From Phormidium tanganyikae FI6-MK23 (GTDB lineage: Bacteria; Cyanobacteriota; Cyanobacteriia; Leptolyngbyales; Leptolyngbyaceae): 64,000 nucleotides of DNA. A model generated the notes under the pieces. It saw nothing but the letters and a program-made list of their open reading frames with translations. It did not search any database and had not been told where the DNA came from. Positions 1 through 7,930 of the stretch are shown one piece after another. The DNA is taken from NCBI GenBank assembly GCA_019359175.1, contig JAHHHU010000003.1, positions 124,001-188,000 on the forward strand. Direction: 5' to 3'. The translations under genes were made by a program, and so were the position numbers. The first letter of the stretch is position 1, and every line of letters starts with the position of its first letter.

Positions 1-637
1 GTACACACAAATCGATTAGGGCTTGGGGCGGTGTGTGCAGCATTCCGGCTTTGTCCGCAGGCGAAATAATAAAAACGCCCATGTCTTTTTGGTGAGCAAG
101 TTCGATGGCGGCAGCATTGCGCTGAAAGAAGAAAGAATAATGCAAATTTACAAATTCAAAAAGCTCGGTTCCGATCGCTGCCAAAATCAGATCGAGTAAG
201 CCATGTGTCGAAAAGCCAACGTGCCGCACTCGTCCATCTGCAATCGCATTCCGAAGCGCTTTCATGCAGCCATTTTCGGCTTTGATCCAATCGAGATGCT
301 CCCAAGTATTTAAACCGTGAATCGCCACACTCTCGATCGAACTAACTTGAAGTTTCTGTAATGATTCATCAATGAATTTATCAGTTTGTGCGGCATCCAA
401 ACTGGGTGGAAGTTTCGTTGTTAGAAAAATACGATCGCGAGCAATCGATCTCAGCGCTGATCCCAGAAATTCCTCACTTTTTCCGTATCCTCGCGCGGTT
501 TCGATGTGATTAATACCAAGCTCGTTCGCGCGTTGAACCGTTTGTTCCATCCCTTGCGGAGACGACAAACAGCGCATCGTTCCGAGGGAAAACACCGAGT
601 AAGAAAGATTCGTTTTACCGAAGCGGCGATGCTGCAT
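1..637 (-). CDS. Aldo/keto reductase (3' end outside window)
   Basis: About 212 codons are visible before the frame runs off the window edge, so the C-terminus is missing. The start ATG (637-635) opens with MQHRRFGKTNLSYSVFSLGT, a typical AKR beginning of a TIM barrel. The active-site block reads IETARGYGKSEEFLG: the catalytic Tyr is present, followed by the Lys of TTKLPP and the His of SVAIHGLN. The Asp that normally starts this block (DTA) is Glu here. It probably reduces carbonyl compounds with NAD(P)H; the substrate cannot be told. It begins 8 nt after the stop of the upstream bifunctional nuclease gene on the same strand, so the two are probably cotranscribed. Confidence 0.85.
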   Translation of the reverse strand, partial: MQHRRFGKTNLSYSVFSLGTMRCLSSPQGMEQTVQRANELGINHIETARGYGKSEEFLGSALRSIARDRIFLTTKLPPSLDAAQTDKFIDESLQKLQVSSIESVAIHGLNTWEHLDWIKAENGCMKALRNAIADGRVRHVGFSTHGLLDLILAAIGTELFEFVNLHYSFFFQRNAAAIELAHQKDMGVFIISPADKAGMLHTPPQALIDLCV

Positions 638-645
638 GAACGAGC

Positions 646-1152
646 TTACTGCGCTTCCCCGCTGCTAAACCGTCCTCGCTGAATTAATTCATCCGGACTT
701 AAATTGGATAAGAACTCTCGGAATGCTCGCCGTTCAGCTTCATCCGCATCGCGATCGACCGGAATCGACGCATCTGCAACGACTTCTTCCATCACCCAGA
801 TCGGGCTATTCGTTCGGAGTGCAATTGCGATCGCATCACTGGGACGAGCATCAATCTCGCGCCGCGTTTCTCCCTGTGCCACGATTAAAACGGCGTAAAA
901 AGTATTATCCTGCAAAGAATGAATAATTATCTTTTCAACGACCATTTGCCACGCTTCTAAAAAATTCACGATCAGATCGTGAGTCAACGGACGGGGAGGC
1001 GTTTGACCTTCCAGCACGTTGATGATTGCTTTTGCTTGATCCTGACCAATGTAAATCGGAAGCGCTCGTCGATCGGTTGCGTCTTTTAGCAATACGATCG
1101 GGCTTCGAGTCTGCGCGTCTAACGCAATGCCCGCAACCTTCATTTCAATCAT
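646..1152 (-). CDS. Bifunctional nuclease family protein (DUF151/BFN)
   Basis: 168 residues starting MIEMKVAGIALDAQTRSPIV, the usual beginning of the cyanobacterial BFN family. The block KDATDRRALPIYIGQDQAKAI and the later ARPSDAIAIALRTNSPIWV segment are the family core. The frame is open 22 codons further upstream, but the ATG at 1152 is preferred: it has AGAGG about 10 nt upstream and matches the family N-terminus. Members are small acidic proteins with reported nuclease activity on DNA and RNA; the in vivo role in cyanobacteria is not settled. It leads a likely two-gene operon with the aldo/keto reductase. Confidence 0.85.
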   Translation of the reverse strand: MIEMKVAGIALDAQTRSPIVLLKDATDRRALPIYIGQDQAKAIINVLEGQTPPRPLTHDLIVNFLEAWQMVVEKIIIHSLQDNTFYAVLIVAQGETRREIDARPSDAIAIALRTNSPIWVMEEVVADASIPVDRDADEAERRAFREFLSNLSPDELIQRGRFSSGEAQ

Positions 1153-1530
1153 GGTGTAGCCTCTAGAACTCCGGAAGCATAATAAGGGTGGAGAAGTTAC
1201 CAAAATCAGGTCAAACAACGTACCGATCGAATCCGGGAGCGGGATTGTAGCCGAGGGGTGCTGTTCAGTATGCCCTGGTCTTTGAACTCGATCCTAAATC
1301 ATCCGTCTTAGAATTTGACAAAATTGAGAAAGACTTCCCGATTTCATCATTTTCCTAAGAAGAAGATAAAACAAGCACAAAGCCATATTGTGATTTTAGA
1401 CTGTAATCTGTCTGAAGTTGAATGTCTAGAAGGATTCTCAAAAATTACGAAATCCCAGTGACAGTAACAAAATCATCATGGGGACAGTCATACCCGCACT
1501 TCAGTTGATTCGCAAAAAAGGATATTACTC
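1153..1530. other. Intergenic region, divergent promoters expected
   Basis: About 380 nt between the divergent bifunctional nuclease and riboflavin synthase genes. No protein-like frame, RNA gene or strong hairpin was seen. The FMN riboswitch consensus was not recognised. Promoters for both neighbours must lie here, but no clear -35/-10 pair could be chosen. Confidence 0.4.
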
Positions 1531-2193
1531 GTGTTTACAGGATTGGTTCAAACAGTGGGGCGCTTGGTGATTTTGAATCCTGAACAAGTGAGGATTTCAG
1601 GGTCGCGCGTGTCGATGATTTTGCATGATTTGGCGATCGGGGATAGTGTCGCAGTCGATGGCGTTTGCCTCACGGTGACAGAAATTTTGGGCGATGGCTT
1701 TGTAGCGGATGTTTCTCCCGAAACGGTGAGCCGTACGACGCTAGGGCAATCCGCCGAGGATGCAAAATCTGTAAATCTAGAGACTTCGCTGCGAGTGGGA
1801 AGTAAGTTAGGCGGGCATTTTGTCACCGGGCACGTCGATGGAATTGGCACGTTTGAATCTGCGACTCAGACTGCAACTTCATGGGAGATTCTATTTAATA
1901 CGGCAAGCGAACAGGTTGCACGATACATTCTGCTGAAAGGAAGCATCTCGGTGAATGGAATTAGTTTGACGATCGCAGACTGTGCGGCTGATGGTTCCTG
2001 GTTTATGGTGGCGGTGATTCCCCATACTTATGCTGAAACGAATTTGTCTGAGCTAAAACCGGGGGATTGGGTCAATCTTGAAGGCGACATTTTAGGGAAG
2101 TATGTCGAAAAGTTTCTGCGCGGGGGCAGGTCTGAAGTAGAAGTGCCCGATCGCATTTCGACAGAATTTTTAGCAGAACACGGATATTTCTAA
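1531..2193 (+). CDS. ribE: Riboflavin synthase, alpha subunit
   Basis: 220 residues; start GTG at 1531 with AAGGAT about 9 nt upstream. The enzyme joins two 6,7-dimethyl-8-ribityllumazine molecules to make riboflavin, the last step before FMN/FAD. The N-terminus MFTGLVQTVG is diagnostic, and the protein shows the family's internal duplication: LGGHFVTGHVDGIG in the first lumazine-binding domain, and KGSISVNGISLTIAD beginning the second at about residue 130. Length is normal. It is monocistronic here and converges on phoU, leaving only 3 nt between the stops. Confidence 0.96.
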   Translation: MFTGLVQTVGRLVILNPEQVRISGSRVSMILHDLAIGDSVAVDGVCLTVTEILGDGFVADVSPETVSRTTLGQSAEDAKSVNLETSLRVGSKLGGHFVTGHVDGIGTFESATQTATSWEILFNTASEQVARYILLKGSISVNGISLTIADCAADGSWFMVAVIPHTYAETNLSELKPGDWVNLEGDILGKYVEKFLRGGRSEVEVPDRISTEFLAEHGYF

Positions 2194-2196
2194 AGT

Positions 2197-2868
2197 TCAG
2201 CGTTTTCCGGTGACGATGTAGGCGACGCGCTTTCCAATATTGGCGGCGTGATCTGCCATGCGCTCTAAATGACGAATCACTAGCACTTGCAGCACGATCG
2301 GTTCGATCATGCCTTTCACGTCTTGTTGACGAGCAAGCAAGTTGTAGAGCGTGGCATAGTCCAAATCAACCGCATCATCCCGCTGCCGCACATCTAAGCC
2401 TAAGTCTGCATCTAAATCAGATAGCGATTCTAAACTCAGCGCCAACATCGCCCGACATCGATCGAACATTTGGCGAATTTGACCCATGTGCTGTGATTCG
2501 GGATAGGGAAATAACTGCACCGCAACATCTCCCAGATTTTTTGCATAATCTCCGATTCGCTCTAGATCGCGAACCAGCTGCATCAATGCACTGAGCAGCC
2601 TTAGATCTTGAGCAACTGGGGATTGCAGCGCGATCAGATTGACGCAATCGAGTTCAATTTGTTTGTAGAGGCGATCAATTTTCTTATCGAGTTTGTTAAT
2701 CTGTTCAGCAGCAGCGAGATTGCGATCGAACAACGCCTCTCGTGCGAGACAGCACGATCGCTCGACTAGCGCCCCCATTCGCAAGACATCCCGCTGAATT
2801 CGTTTAATCTGTCGCTCGAAGCGAACCCGAATCGGTTCTTGACCCTCTGGTACATTTTTATAGAACAT
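2197..2868 (-). CDS. phoU: Phosphate signalling protein PhoU
   Basis: 223 residues with the two three-helix bundles of PhoU. The two metal-binding motifs are visible as DLERIGDYAKN (about residue 95) and HLERMADHAANIGK (about 200), the E/DxxxD signatures. PhoU links the Pst phosphate transporter to the PhoR-type histidine kinase and represses the Pho regulon when phosphate is plentiful. No pst or phoBR genes lie beside it, so it is a solitary copy. Start at 2868 gives MFYKNVPEGQEPIRVRFERQ, in line with cyanobacterial homologues. Confidence 0.95.
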   Translation of the reverse strand: MFYKNVPEGQEPIRVRFERQIKRIQRDVLRMGALVERSCCLAREALFDRNLAAAEQINKLDKKIDRLYKQIELDCVNLIALQSPVAQDLRLLSALMQLVRDLERIGDYAKNLGDVAVQLFPYPESQHMGQIRQMFDRCRAMLALSLESLSDLDADLGLDVRQRDDAVDLDYATLYNLLARQQDVKGMIEPIVLQVLVIRHLERMADHAANIGKRVAYIVTGKR

Positions 2869-3060
2869 TGATCGTTAGGGAAATCTGGGGGGACGGTCGA
2901 TCGAAGGATTAACTATAACAACAGATTTTCTTGATGTCAGGTGTTGCGTAAAACGTTTCTATCCTTTTTTTATTTTAGAGCGATCGAATTCTGAGATCAT
3001 CCTGTAATCTATAGACTTTCCGATCAAATTCTCCCCATTCTTTCACCTCTAAAATTAAAG

Positions 3061-3870
3061 ATGATCGCGAACCTTATCCCGAATCCTGCTATGTTTTCCT
3101 CCGCCGAAGACTCTCTCAATTTTGCATCGTATTCTCAAGGACACAGCTTGTTTGCTCAACTTAGAAGCCGCTTCCCCCAAGGGGCACTTGTTTCAGAACT
3201 GGTTCAAGTGCATGAAGGGCAGTTTGTAGTCAGAGCGATCGTTCAGGTGGGAACGACGACGATGGCGACTGGAATGGCTGCCGCTGAGAAGATCGAAGTT
3301 GCAGAAGATCGGGCGCGAGTTCGAGCAATGGAAGTGTTGGGGATTTCACCGACGGGAGGCGCAACGACGTTTGATGTGTCGGCTCGATCAATGAGTGAAC
3401 CGCCAAAAGAAGTTGAACCCAGTCTTTCATCGGGTTCGATGCCGGATATTTCGTTACCAGCGGTTGAATCCTTAGTTCCTGAAGCGAGTCTGCCGAAGAA
3501 AACAGTTCGTAAGAAAAAGGAAGAGTCGCCTGAAGTGACTCCTGTTGCTGATTTGCTGTCGTTTCCTGGCTTAGAGATGCCGGAGATCACTTCTGTACCT
3601 GTAGAATTCACGCGCGAACCTGTGGACTACACGCCCGACTTTGAAGACGACGAAGCGGAACCCCCTGCACCAGAACCGATCGATTTATCCGATGCGATCG
3701 CGCAAATCGGTACGGAAATTGAGCGAATTGGCTGGACAAAGAAACAAGGAAGCACGTATCTTCAAGACACTTACAACAAGAAAACCCGTGCTGAACTCGA
3801 CGAAGATGAGCTGATCGAATTCTTGCACTACTTGAAAGCGTTACCGTCGAAAGGACAAATTCCCTTCTAA
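3061..3870 (+). CDS. Cyanobacterial protein with Rad52-like N-terminal domain
   Basis: 269 residues in three parts. Residues about 25-98 (from [19 protein letters not shown] through [20 protein letters not shown] to the end of that helix) look like the Rad52/Rad22-type strand-annealing fold: a beta strand meander with a final helix rich in Glu, Asp and Arg. Residues about 100-210 are a low-complexity Pro/Ser/Glu linker. Residues about 213-269 contain [19 protein letters not shown] and a [13 protein letters not shown] helix, a small helical module often seen at the end of phage recombination proteins. The Rad52 link is from memory of the pattern and unproven. An alternative start is Met11 (3091). 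Only 5 nt separate it from the isochorismatase gene, so they are probably cotranscribed. Confidence 0.6.
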   Translation: MIANLIPNPAMFSSAEDSLNFASYSQGHSLFAQLRSRFPQGALVSELVQVHEGQFVVRAIVQVGTTTMATGMAAAEKIEVAEDRARVRAMEVLGISPTGGATTFDVSARSMSEPPKEVEPSLSSGSMPDISLPAVESLVPEASLPKKTVRKKKEESPEVTPVADLLSFPGLEMPEITSVPVEFTREPVDYTPDFEDDEAEPPAPEPIDLSDAIAQIGTEIERIGWTKKQGSTYLQDTYNKKTRAELDEDELIEFLHYLKALPSKGQIPF

Positions 3871-3875
3871 ACCCT

Positions 3876-4559
3876 ATGCCATTTATTGCTGCACAGCCTT
3901 ACGAGTATGAGCTACCGATCGAGAGTCAAATCGCGCTGATTGTGATCGATATGCAGCGCGATTTTCTTGAACCGGGTGGATTTGGGGAAGTGTTGGGAAA
4001 CGAGGTTGGACGTGCAAACGCGATCGTACCGACAGTGAAACGTTTACTCGAAGGTTGTCGATCGCTGAATCTCCCGATCTTCCATACGCAAGAGGGACAT
4101 TGCGCGGATCTTTCAGATTGTCCAAAATCGAAGCTGAAACGGGGACGGGGAGATTTAACGATCGGGGATTCTGGCAAACTCGGCAGGATTTTGATTTTAG
4201 GGGAACCAGGAAACGAAATCATTTCAGAACTTGCCCCGATTGCTGGCGAAGTGCTAATTCCAAAACCGGGAAAAGGGGCGTTTTACAATACAGATCTAGA
4301 AGTGCAGTTGATCGCGCGGAACATCACGCATTTATTGATTGCAGGCGTGACGACTGAGGTTTGTGTGCAAACAACGATGCGTGAAGCAAACGATCGAGGA
4401 TATGAATGCCTGTTAGTTGAGGATGCAACGGCGAGCTATTTTCCTGAGTTTAAGCAAGCGACGTTAGAGATGGTGCGGGCGCAGGGTGGAATTGTGGGAT
4501 GGACAGCGACGACCGATCAAGTTCTGGAAGGAGTGCGATCGTGGAAAGCCGCAGGATAA
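3876..4559 (+). CDS. Isochorismatase-family cysteine hydrolase
   Basis: 227 residues with the complete catalytic triad of the family: Asp in [16 protein letters not shown] (about residue 25), Lys in [13 protein letters not shown] (about 132), and the nucleophile Cys in [17 protein letters not shown] (about 164). The length and the FLEPGGFGE segment resemble amidohydrolases such as biuret hydrolase or RutB-type ureidoacrylate amidohydrolase, but the substrate is not fixed by the sequence. It follows the Rad52-like gene by 5 nt. The 3' end is 32 nt before the nucleotidyltransferase start. Confidence 0.85.
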   Translation: MPFIAAQPYEYELPIESQIALIVIDMQRDFLEPGGFGEVLGNEVGRANAIVPTVKRLLEGCRSLNLPIFHTQEGHCADLSDCPKSKLKRGRGDLTIGDSGKLGRILILGEPGNEIISELAPIAGEVLIPKPGKGAFYNTDLEVQLIARNITHLLIAGVTTEVCVQTTMREANDRGYECLLVEDATASYFPEFKQATLEMVRAQGGIVGWTATTDQVLEGVRSWKAAG

Positions 4560-4591
4560 ACTCAGCATCAAACGAATCGTCTATATCAGCG

Positions 4592-4951
4592 ATGCCTGTA
4601 CAAACAAAAGCTCAAGTACTGTCGCTCCTTCAAAAATATCGACAAGAGCTACATCGCTTTGGGGACAAGCGATGCGGCGTTTTCGGTTCGTTTGTGCGTG
4701 ACACTGAAATTCACGACCAAAGTGATGTCGATATTTTAGTTACGTTTGAGCCAGATCAAAAAACGTTTGACAACTTCATCCATCTATCCTTCTTTCTAGA
4801 AGATTTTTTTGGTAGAGCAGTTGATTTAATCACGCCTGAATCACTCAGTCCTTATATCGGTTCGCATATTCTAGATGAGGTTGAGTATGTCTCCATCGGC
4901 TCGCCAGTACCTTCATTACATCTCAGTTGTGCCGGGGCGGGTTTTATTTGA
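4592..4951 (+). CDS. MntA-type nucleotidyltransferase (antitoxin family)
   Basis: 119 residues from MPVQTKAQVLSLL; the frame is open further upstream but overlaps the hydrolase gene. The catalytic signature is GVFGSFVRDTEIHDQSDVDI, that is GSx10DxD, of minimal nucleotidyltransferases. In intact systems this protein is the antitoxin that AMPylates the HEPN RNase HepT encoded just downstream. Here HepT is reduced to 24 codons (4887-4961). After EVEYVS the C-terminus is an unusual extension that overlaps the stub in another frame. It is therefore an orphan, probably decaying, antitoxin. Confidence 0.75.
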   Translation: MPVQTKAQVLSLLQKYRQELHRFGDKRCGVFGSFVRDTEIHDQSDVDILVTFEPDQKTFDNFIHLSFFLEDFFGRAVDLITPESLSPYIGSHILDEVEYVSIGSPVPSLHLSCAGAGFI

Positions 4952-4961
4952 GAGCCTGTAA
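4887..4961 (+). pseudogene. Remnant of HepT-type HEPN toxin gene
   Basis: A 24-codon frame starting ATG at 4887, inside the 3' end of the nucleotidyltransferase, reads MSPSARQYLHYISVVPGRVL and then stops. Its first dozen residues match the usual start of HepT/DUF86 proteins (MS-x-R-x-YL-x-HI), and the overlap with the antitoxin end is the normal arrangement. The rest of the HEPN domain, including the RxxxxH site, is missing. Its TAA overlaps the ATG of the following gene. The identification rests on a short match plus context. Confidence 0.45.
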
Positions 4962-5386
4962 TGAGTGAATTTAGCGATTGCTACTACTTGCTGAACGCGA
5001 CCACCGAACAAGTGGTTTCATTGATTAGAAAAGCTCGTTGTTATGGCATAGTTCTGCCCAGAAACGATCGCTATGTTCCCTTCCTAATCAATGGGGCTTG
5101 GGATGCAGGTAAGCTAGTTGACCGCGTAATAGAGAATAATTCTGGAACGATACTGCACTACTCCTATGGAAAGGATCATGGGCTGTACATCAAGGTTTAC
5201 GACTTTTCCAACGGGGCTTTCGCGATCGATATCCAGCAGCGGGAACCCTCGGAGAATGATTTGGATACCATCTTGGTCAAGGCAGAACAATTGAGCCTTG
5301 TGGATCGCGATCGTATTCCTGAACTACGAGCCATTCTTACGGAGACTACGGCAAAAGGCAATGTCGATTCGCACTCAATTAAGTGA
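4961..5386 (+). CDS. Unrecognised protein
   Basis: 141 residues, start ATG overlapping the HepT stub's stop codon (TAATG). No signal peptide or membrane segment. It looks like a compact alpha/beta protein: a helix near LNATTEQVVSLIRKARCYG, then short strands ending in GTILHYSYGKDHGLYIKVYD. The family is not recognised. Its last 26 nt overlap the next gene, which suggests translational coupling. It sits in what appears to be a small accessory patch after the broken toxin-antitoxin pair, so it may be cargo gained or left with that module; this is inference. Confidence 0.6.
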   Translation: MSEFSDCYYLLNATTEQVVSLIRKARCYGIVLPRNDRYVPFLINGAWDAGKLVDRVIENNSGTILHYSYGKDHGLYIKVYDFSNGAFAIDIQQREPSENDLDTILVKAEQLSLVDRDRIPELRAILTETTAKGNVDSHSIK

Positions 5387-5882
5387 AATCTTAGGATTTG
5401 TAACCTTCGATTGGTTAGGGTACGCCGACTTATCAATGCAGACTCAGAAAGAGCTATCCTGTCGTTTTCCAGAAGCAGTGTTTGTTCTCAAAAGCCAACG
5501 TGGTAAAGCAGATACGACGATCGAGCCAGTACCGAATGAGTGGTGTGCCAAACCGGGATTACCAACATTGATGTATTTGCCTGTTCCGAATGGATCCGCT
5601 GATGAAGTGCTGCTTGAGCGACACATCAAGCATTGGGTAGAAACACGAGATTGGGATGATGCTAGAGAAGCAGGTTTCTGGCTCTACACGGCTTACCGTC
5701 GTGCCCTTCCCAATCGGATGCACTATCTTGCCGATCGCATTATGAATCTTGAGTTGGCGTTCGGTTCCGAACTGTATGAAGCGAAATTACGTCAAACGAT
5801 CAAAGGGATTCTTTCGATTTCTGATCCAGCCTTCAATTGGGAGCCTTACTTGAAGAGGATGGCTGGAGAACAAAGGCTATGA
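5361..5882 (+). CDS. Unrecognised protein coupled to upstream gene
   Basis: 173 residues from MSIRTQLSEILGF; the frame is open another 21 codons, but ATG 5361 keeps a normal overlap of 26 nt with the gene before. No signal peptide or membrane helix. It is rich in Trp (WCAKPG, HWVETRDWDDAREAGFWLYT) and ends in a helical segment. No known motif was recognised. A 13-codon frame MKKTTKTYESEAT starts over its stop codon and is too short to call. The pair 4961-5882 is best treated as a two-gene unit of unknown role. Confidence 0.6.
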   Translation: MSIRTQLSEILGFVTFDWLGYADLSMQTQKELSCRFPEAVFVLKSQRGKADTTIEPVPNEWCAKPGLPTLMYLPVPNGSADEVLLERHIKHWVETRDWDDAREAGFWLYTAYRRALPNRMHYLADRIMNLELAFGSELYEAKLRQTIKGILSISDPAFNWEPYLKRMAGEQRL

Positions 5883-5968
5883 AGAAGACAACCAAAACTT
5901 ACGAGTCCGAAGCCACTTGATTGACACTGCAAGACGAACACAATATTCGTCTTGCACATAGATTCAGG

Positions 5969-6283
5969 CTATTTATCACCTACGACTTTTTCAACTGCCG
6001 CTTCTGCCTTTTCGATCAGGTTCGCTTGATCAGGATTCTCTTGCTTAAACAGCTTGAGATCTTTTTTGTACTCTTTCTCTAATCCATTCGGATCTTTTGC
6101 AGCTTCTACAGCTTTTTTATAAGCTTCTTCGCGGTTTGCGTATTGCGCTCCATCGGGACTGATTACCGCTTCGCTTCCGGGGGGTTGGGTAGACACTTCA
6201 GCGTAAGCAGGCGTGAAGAATCCTGTCCAGCCCATCAGACCGATGACCAAGACTGCCAAGACGCGCGCGATTAGACGTTTCAT
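5969..6283 (-). CDS. Small exported protein, probably periplasmic or lumenal
   Basis: 104 residues from MKRLIARVLAVLVIG, with a strong Shine-Dalgarno GGAGG 8 nt before ATG 6283 (the longer upstream frame is not used). A Sec signal peptide ends near PAYA|EV at about residue 28. The mature part is about 75 residues, very rich in Lys, Glu and Ala, and predicted helical (REEAYKKAVEAAKDPNGLEK, EKAEAAVEKVVGDK). No cysteines or cofactor motif. Cyanobacterial lumenal helper proteins often look like this, but no specific family is recognised. Confidence 0.75.
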   Translation of the reverse strand: MKRLIARVLAVLVIGLMGWTGFFTPAYAEVSTQPPGSEAVISPDGAQYANREEAYKKAVEAAKDPNGLEKEYKKDLKLFKQENPDQANLIEKAEAAVEKVVGDK

Positions 6284-6466
6284 ATAAAGTCCTCCGACAT
6301 AATAATGAATTTGCGTTCGTGGCAATCTTACGAAATTTGCGATCGTATCTCCGTCTATCACAGGGCAGAAGCATCAGAATTAGACCTTAAGAAAAAACTT
6401 ATCAGTGGCTCGGCTGACTCCGCAAAATTTGCTAGTTTAATTCTGTCTGGGACATTTTTATGACGT

Positions 6467-7189
6467 ATGACCACAATTTTCTGTAACAGCATTCGATTTG
6501 ACGGAATCGAAGCCGTAATTTTCGATAAAGATGGCACACTCGCAGATTCTCATCAATATCTACGGCACTTGGGAGAAAACCGCGCGGATTTAATCGATGC
6601 AATCGTGCCAAATTTAAGGTCTGAAATTCTTAAAACCTTTGGATGCGATCGCAACCGAATTGATCCGGCTGGACTGATGGCAGTAGGAACGCGCGAAGAC
6701 AATGAAACCGCGATCGTAAAATTAATCGCTGATCAAGGTTACGACTGGGATAAAGCGAGAGCGATCGTTCAATCCACTTTTCAAACTGCCGATCGACAAC
6801 TCCCCCGCAAAGCGACTCTCACGCCTCCGTTTGCAGGAATCATGGACTTAGTACGATCGCTTAACTCCCTGAAGCTTGGAATTCTCTCTAGTGACATTGC
6901 AGCGAATATTCAAGACTTTACAGATCAGTACGAACTTTCACCCTATTTTCAAGGAATTATCGGCGCACAACCGGGCATTAGTAAGCCCGATCCAAAATTA
7001 CTGTGTCTCATCTGCAAAGTGCTGAACGTTGAGCCTCAAGCAGCATTAGTGATTGGAGATACGATCGCGGATACAAAACTAACCCAGCGGTCGATTGGGG
7101 TCACTTGGGGCGGAAGTACGATCGCACAACTAATTGATGCGGCAGCGATCGCGCATCATCCTTCTGATATTCAATTAAGCAACTCTTGA
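6467..7189 (+). CDS. HAD-superfamily hydrolase (phosphatase)
   Basis: 240 residues with all four HAD motifs: nucleophile FDKDGT (Asp about residue 20), motif II Ser in LGILSSD, motif III Lys in SKPDP, and motif IV IGDTIADTKL. The helical cap between motifs I and II and the overall length match phosphoglycolate phosphatase/beta-phosphoglucomutase-like members (subclass I). It could dephosphorylate 2-phosphoglycolate or another small sugar phosphate; the sequence does not decide. The last 15 nt overlap the convergent response regulator gene. Confidence 0.85.
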   Translation: MTTIFCNSIRFDGIEAVIFDKDGTLADSHQYLRHLGENRADLIDAIVPNLRSEILKTFGCDRNRIDPAGLMAVGTREDNETAIVKLIADQGYDWDKARAIVQSTFQTADRQLPRKATLTPPFAGIMDLVRSLNSLKLGILSSDIAANIQDFTDQYELSPYFQGIIGAQPGISKPDPKLLCLICKVLNVEPQAALVIGDTIADTKLTQRSIGVTWGGSTIAQLIDAAAIAHHPSDIQLSNS

Positions 7190-7576
7190 ATGCGGTCTTG
7201 TGTAGCTTGCAACTTTATTGAGCAGTTCATCAAAATCGATCGGCTTACGGATCAAATCGTTTGCGCCAACTTCTCGATAAGGTCTTTGAAAATATTCATC
7301 GTGAGCAGTCAATAGCACGATCGGTAAAGAGGCAAATCGCTCGTGTTGCCGAACTTGGCGAGTTACTTCATAGCCGTTTAGCCCTGGCATCATAATATCG
7401 AGCAGGACTAAATCAGGATCAGTTTGCTCGATTTTGTCTAAAGCAGCTTTCCCATTTAGTGCAGTCTCGACGATGTAGCCCTCAGATTCCAGAAAGGTCT
7501 GTAGCAGAAACAGATTGTCTGCTATGTCATCTACAACAAGAACTCGGTGATTGGTCGATCGCATAGTCAAAGGCAC
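7175..7576 (-). CDS. Single-domain response regulator (CheY-like)
   Basis: 133 residues consisting only of a receiver domain. The acidic pair is in VLVVDDIADN, the phosphorylated Asp in LVLLDIMMPGLNGYEV (about residue 58), the switch Thr in VLLTAHD, and the Lys in RKPIDFDELL. There is no output domain, so it probably acts by protein binding or in a phosphorelay. An alternative start is Met5 (7564). No kinase is adjacent. It overlaps the HAD gene by 15 nt at the 3' ends. Confidence 0.88.
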   Translation of the reverse strand: MPLTMRSTNHRVLVVDDIADNLFLLQTFLESEGYIVETALNGKAALDKIEQTDPDLVLLDIMMPGLNGYEVTRQVRQHERFASLPIVLLTAHDEYFQRPYREVGANDLIRKPIDFDELLNKVASYTRPHSRVA

Positions 7577-7580
7577 TTTA

Positions 7581-7887
7581 TTAAAACAGCGTTATGCAAG
7601 ACGTGATCAGAGCGCTTAACATCTCAGGATACTGTTCTCCACTTGCTTGATCGCTCTCACTATAGACAGATATTTGTAAAAGATGTTCGTAGTCATTAAG
7701 CCACACTTGAATCAGTTTTCCCTCAGTAATTGGCGCATCGAAAACTGCGCTTTTTCCAGAAGGGTAACAAACGATCGATGGCTTGATTCGTTAGATTGCG
7801 GTATTTTTCGGAGATCTGTATGAAGACGGCATGAAGAAAACCGTACCCTTCATCTAGCTTGTTCGATTTTTCCTGAAATCTACGCAA
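7581..7887 (-). pseudogene. Frameshifted remnant of a small gene
   Basis: Two protein-like frames lie head to tail on the minus strand. The upstream frame (possible TTG start at 7887) encodes RRFQEKSNKLDEGYGFLHAV followed by QISEKYRNLTNQAIDRLL. The downstream frame, one register away, encodes YPSGKSAVFDAPITEGKLIQ and then VWLNDYEHLLQISVY, ending in TAA at 7581-7583. Neither has a good ATG of its own. The join lies near 7770-7790. This suggests one protein of about 95 residues broken by a small indel. The family is unknown. A sequencing error or a true pseudogene both fit. Confidence 0.4.
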
Positions 7888-7930
7888 AATTGCGTACTAG
7901 CTGGATGTCCCTCCATCGGCTGAATTCTTC

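Noticed and set aside
1219-1530. Possible FMN riboswitch before ribE
   Set aside because: The conserved RFN element stems and AGGAUAUG-type consensus were not found.
5879-5920. 13-codon frame MKKTTKTYESEAT
   Set aside because: Resembles the first residues of addiction-module antitoxins but is too short to support a call.
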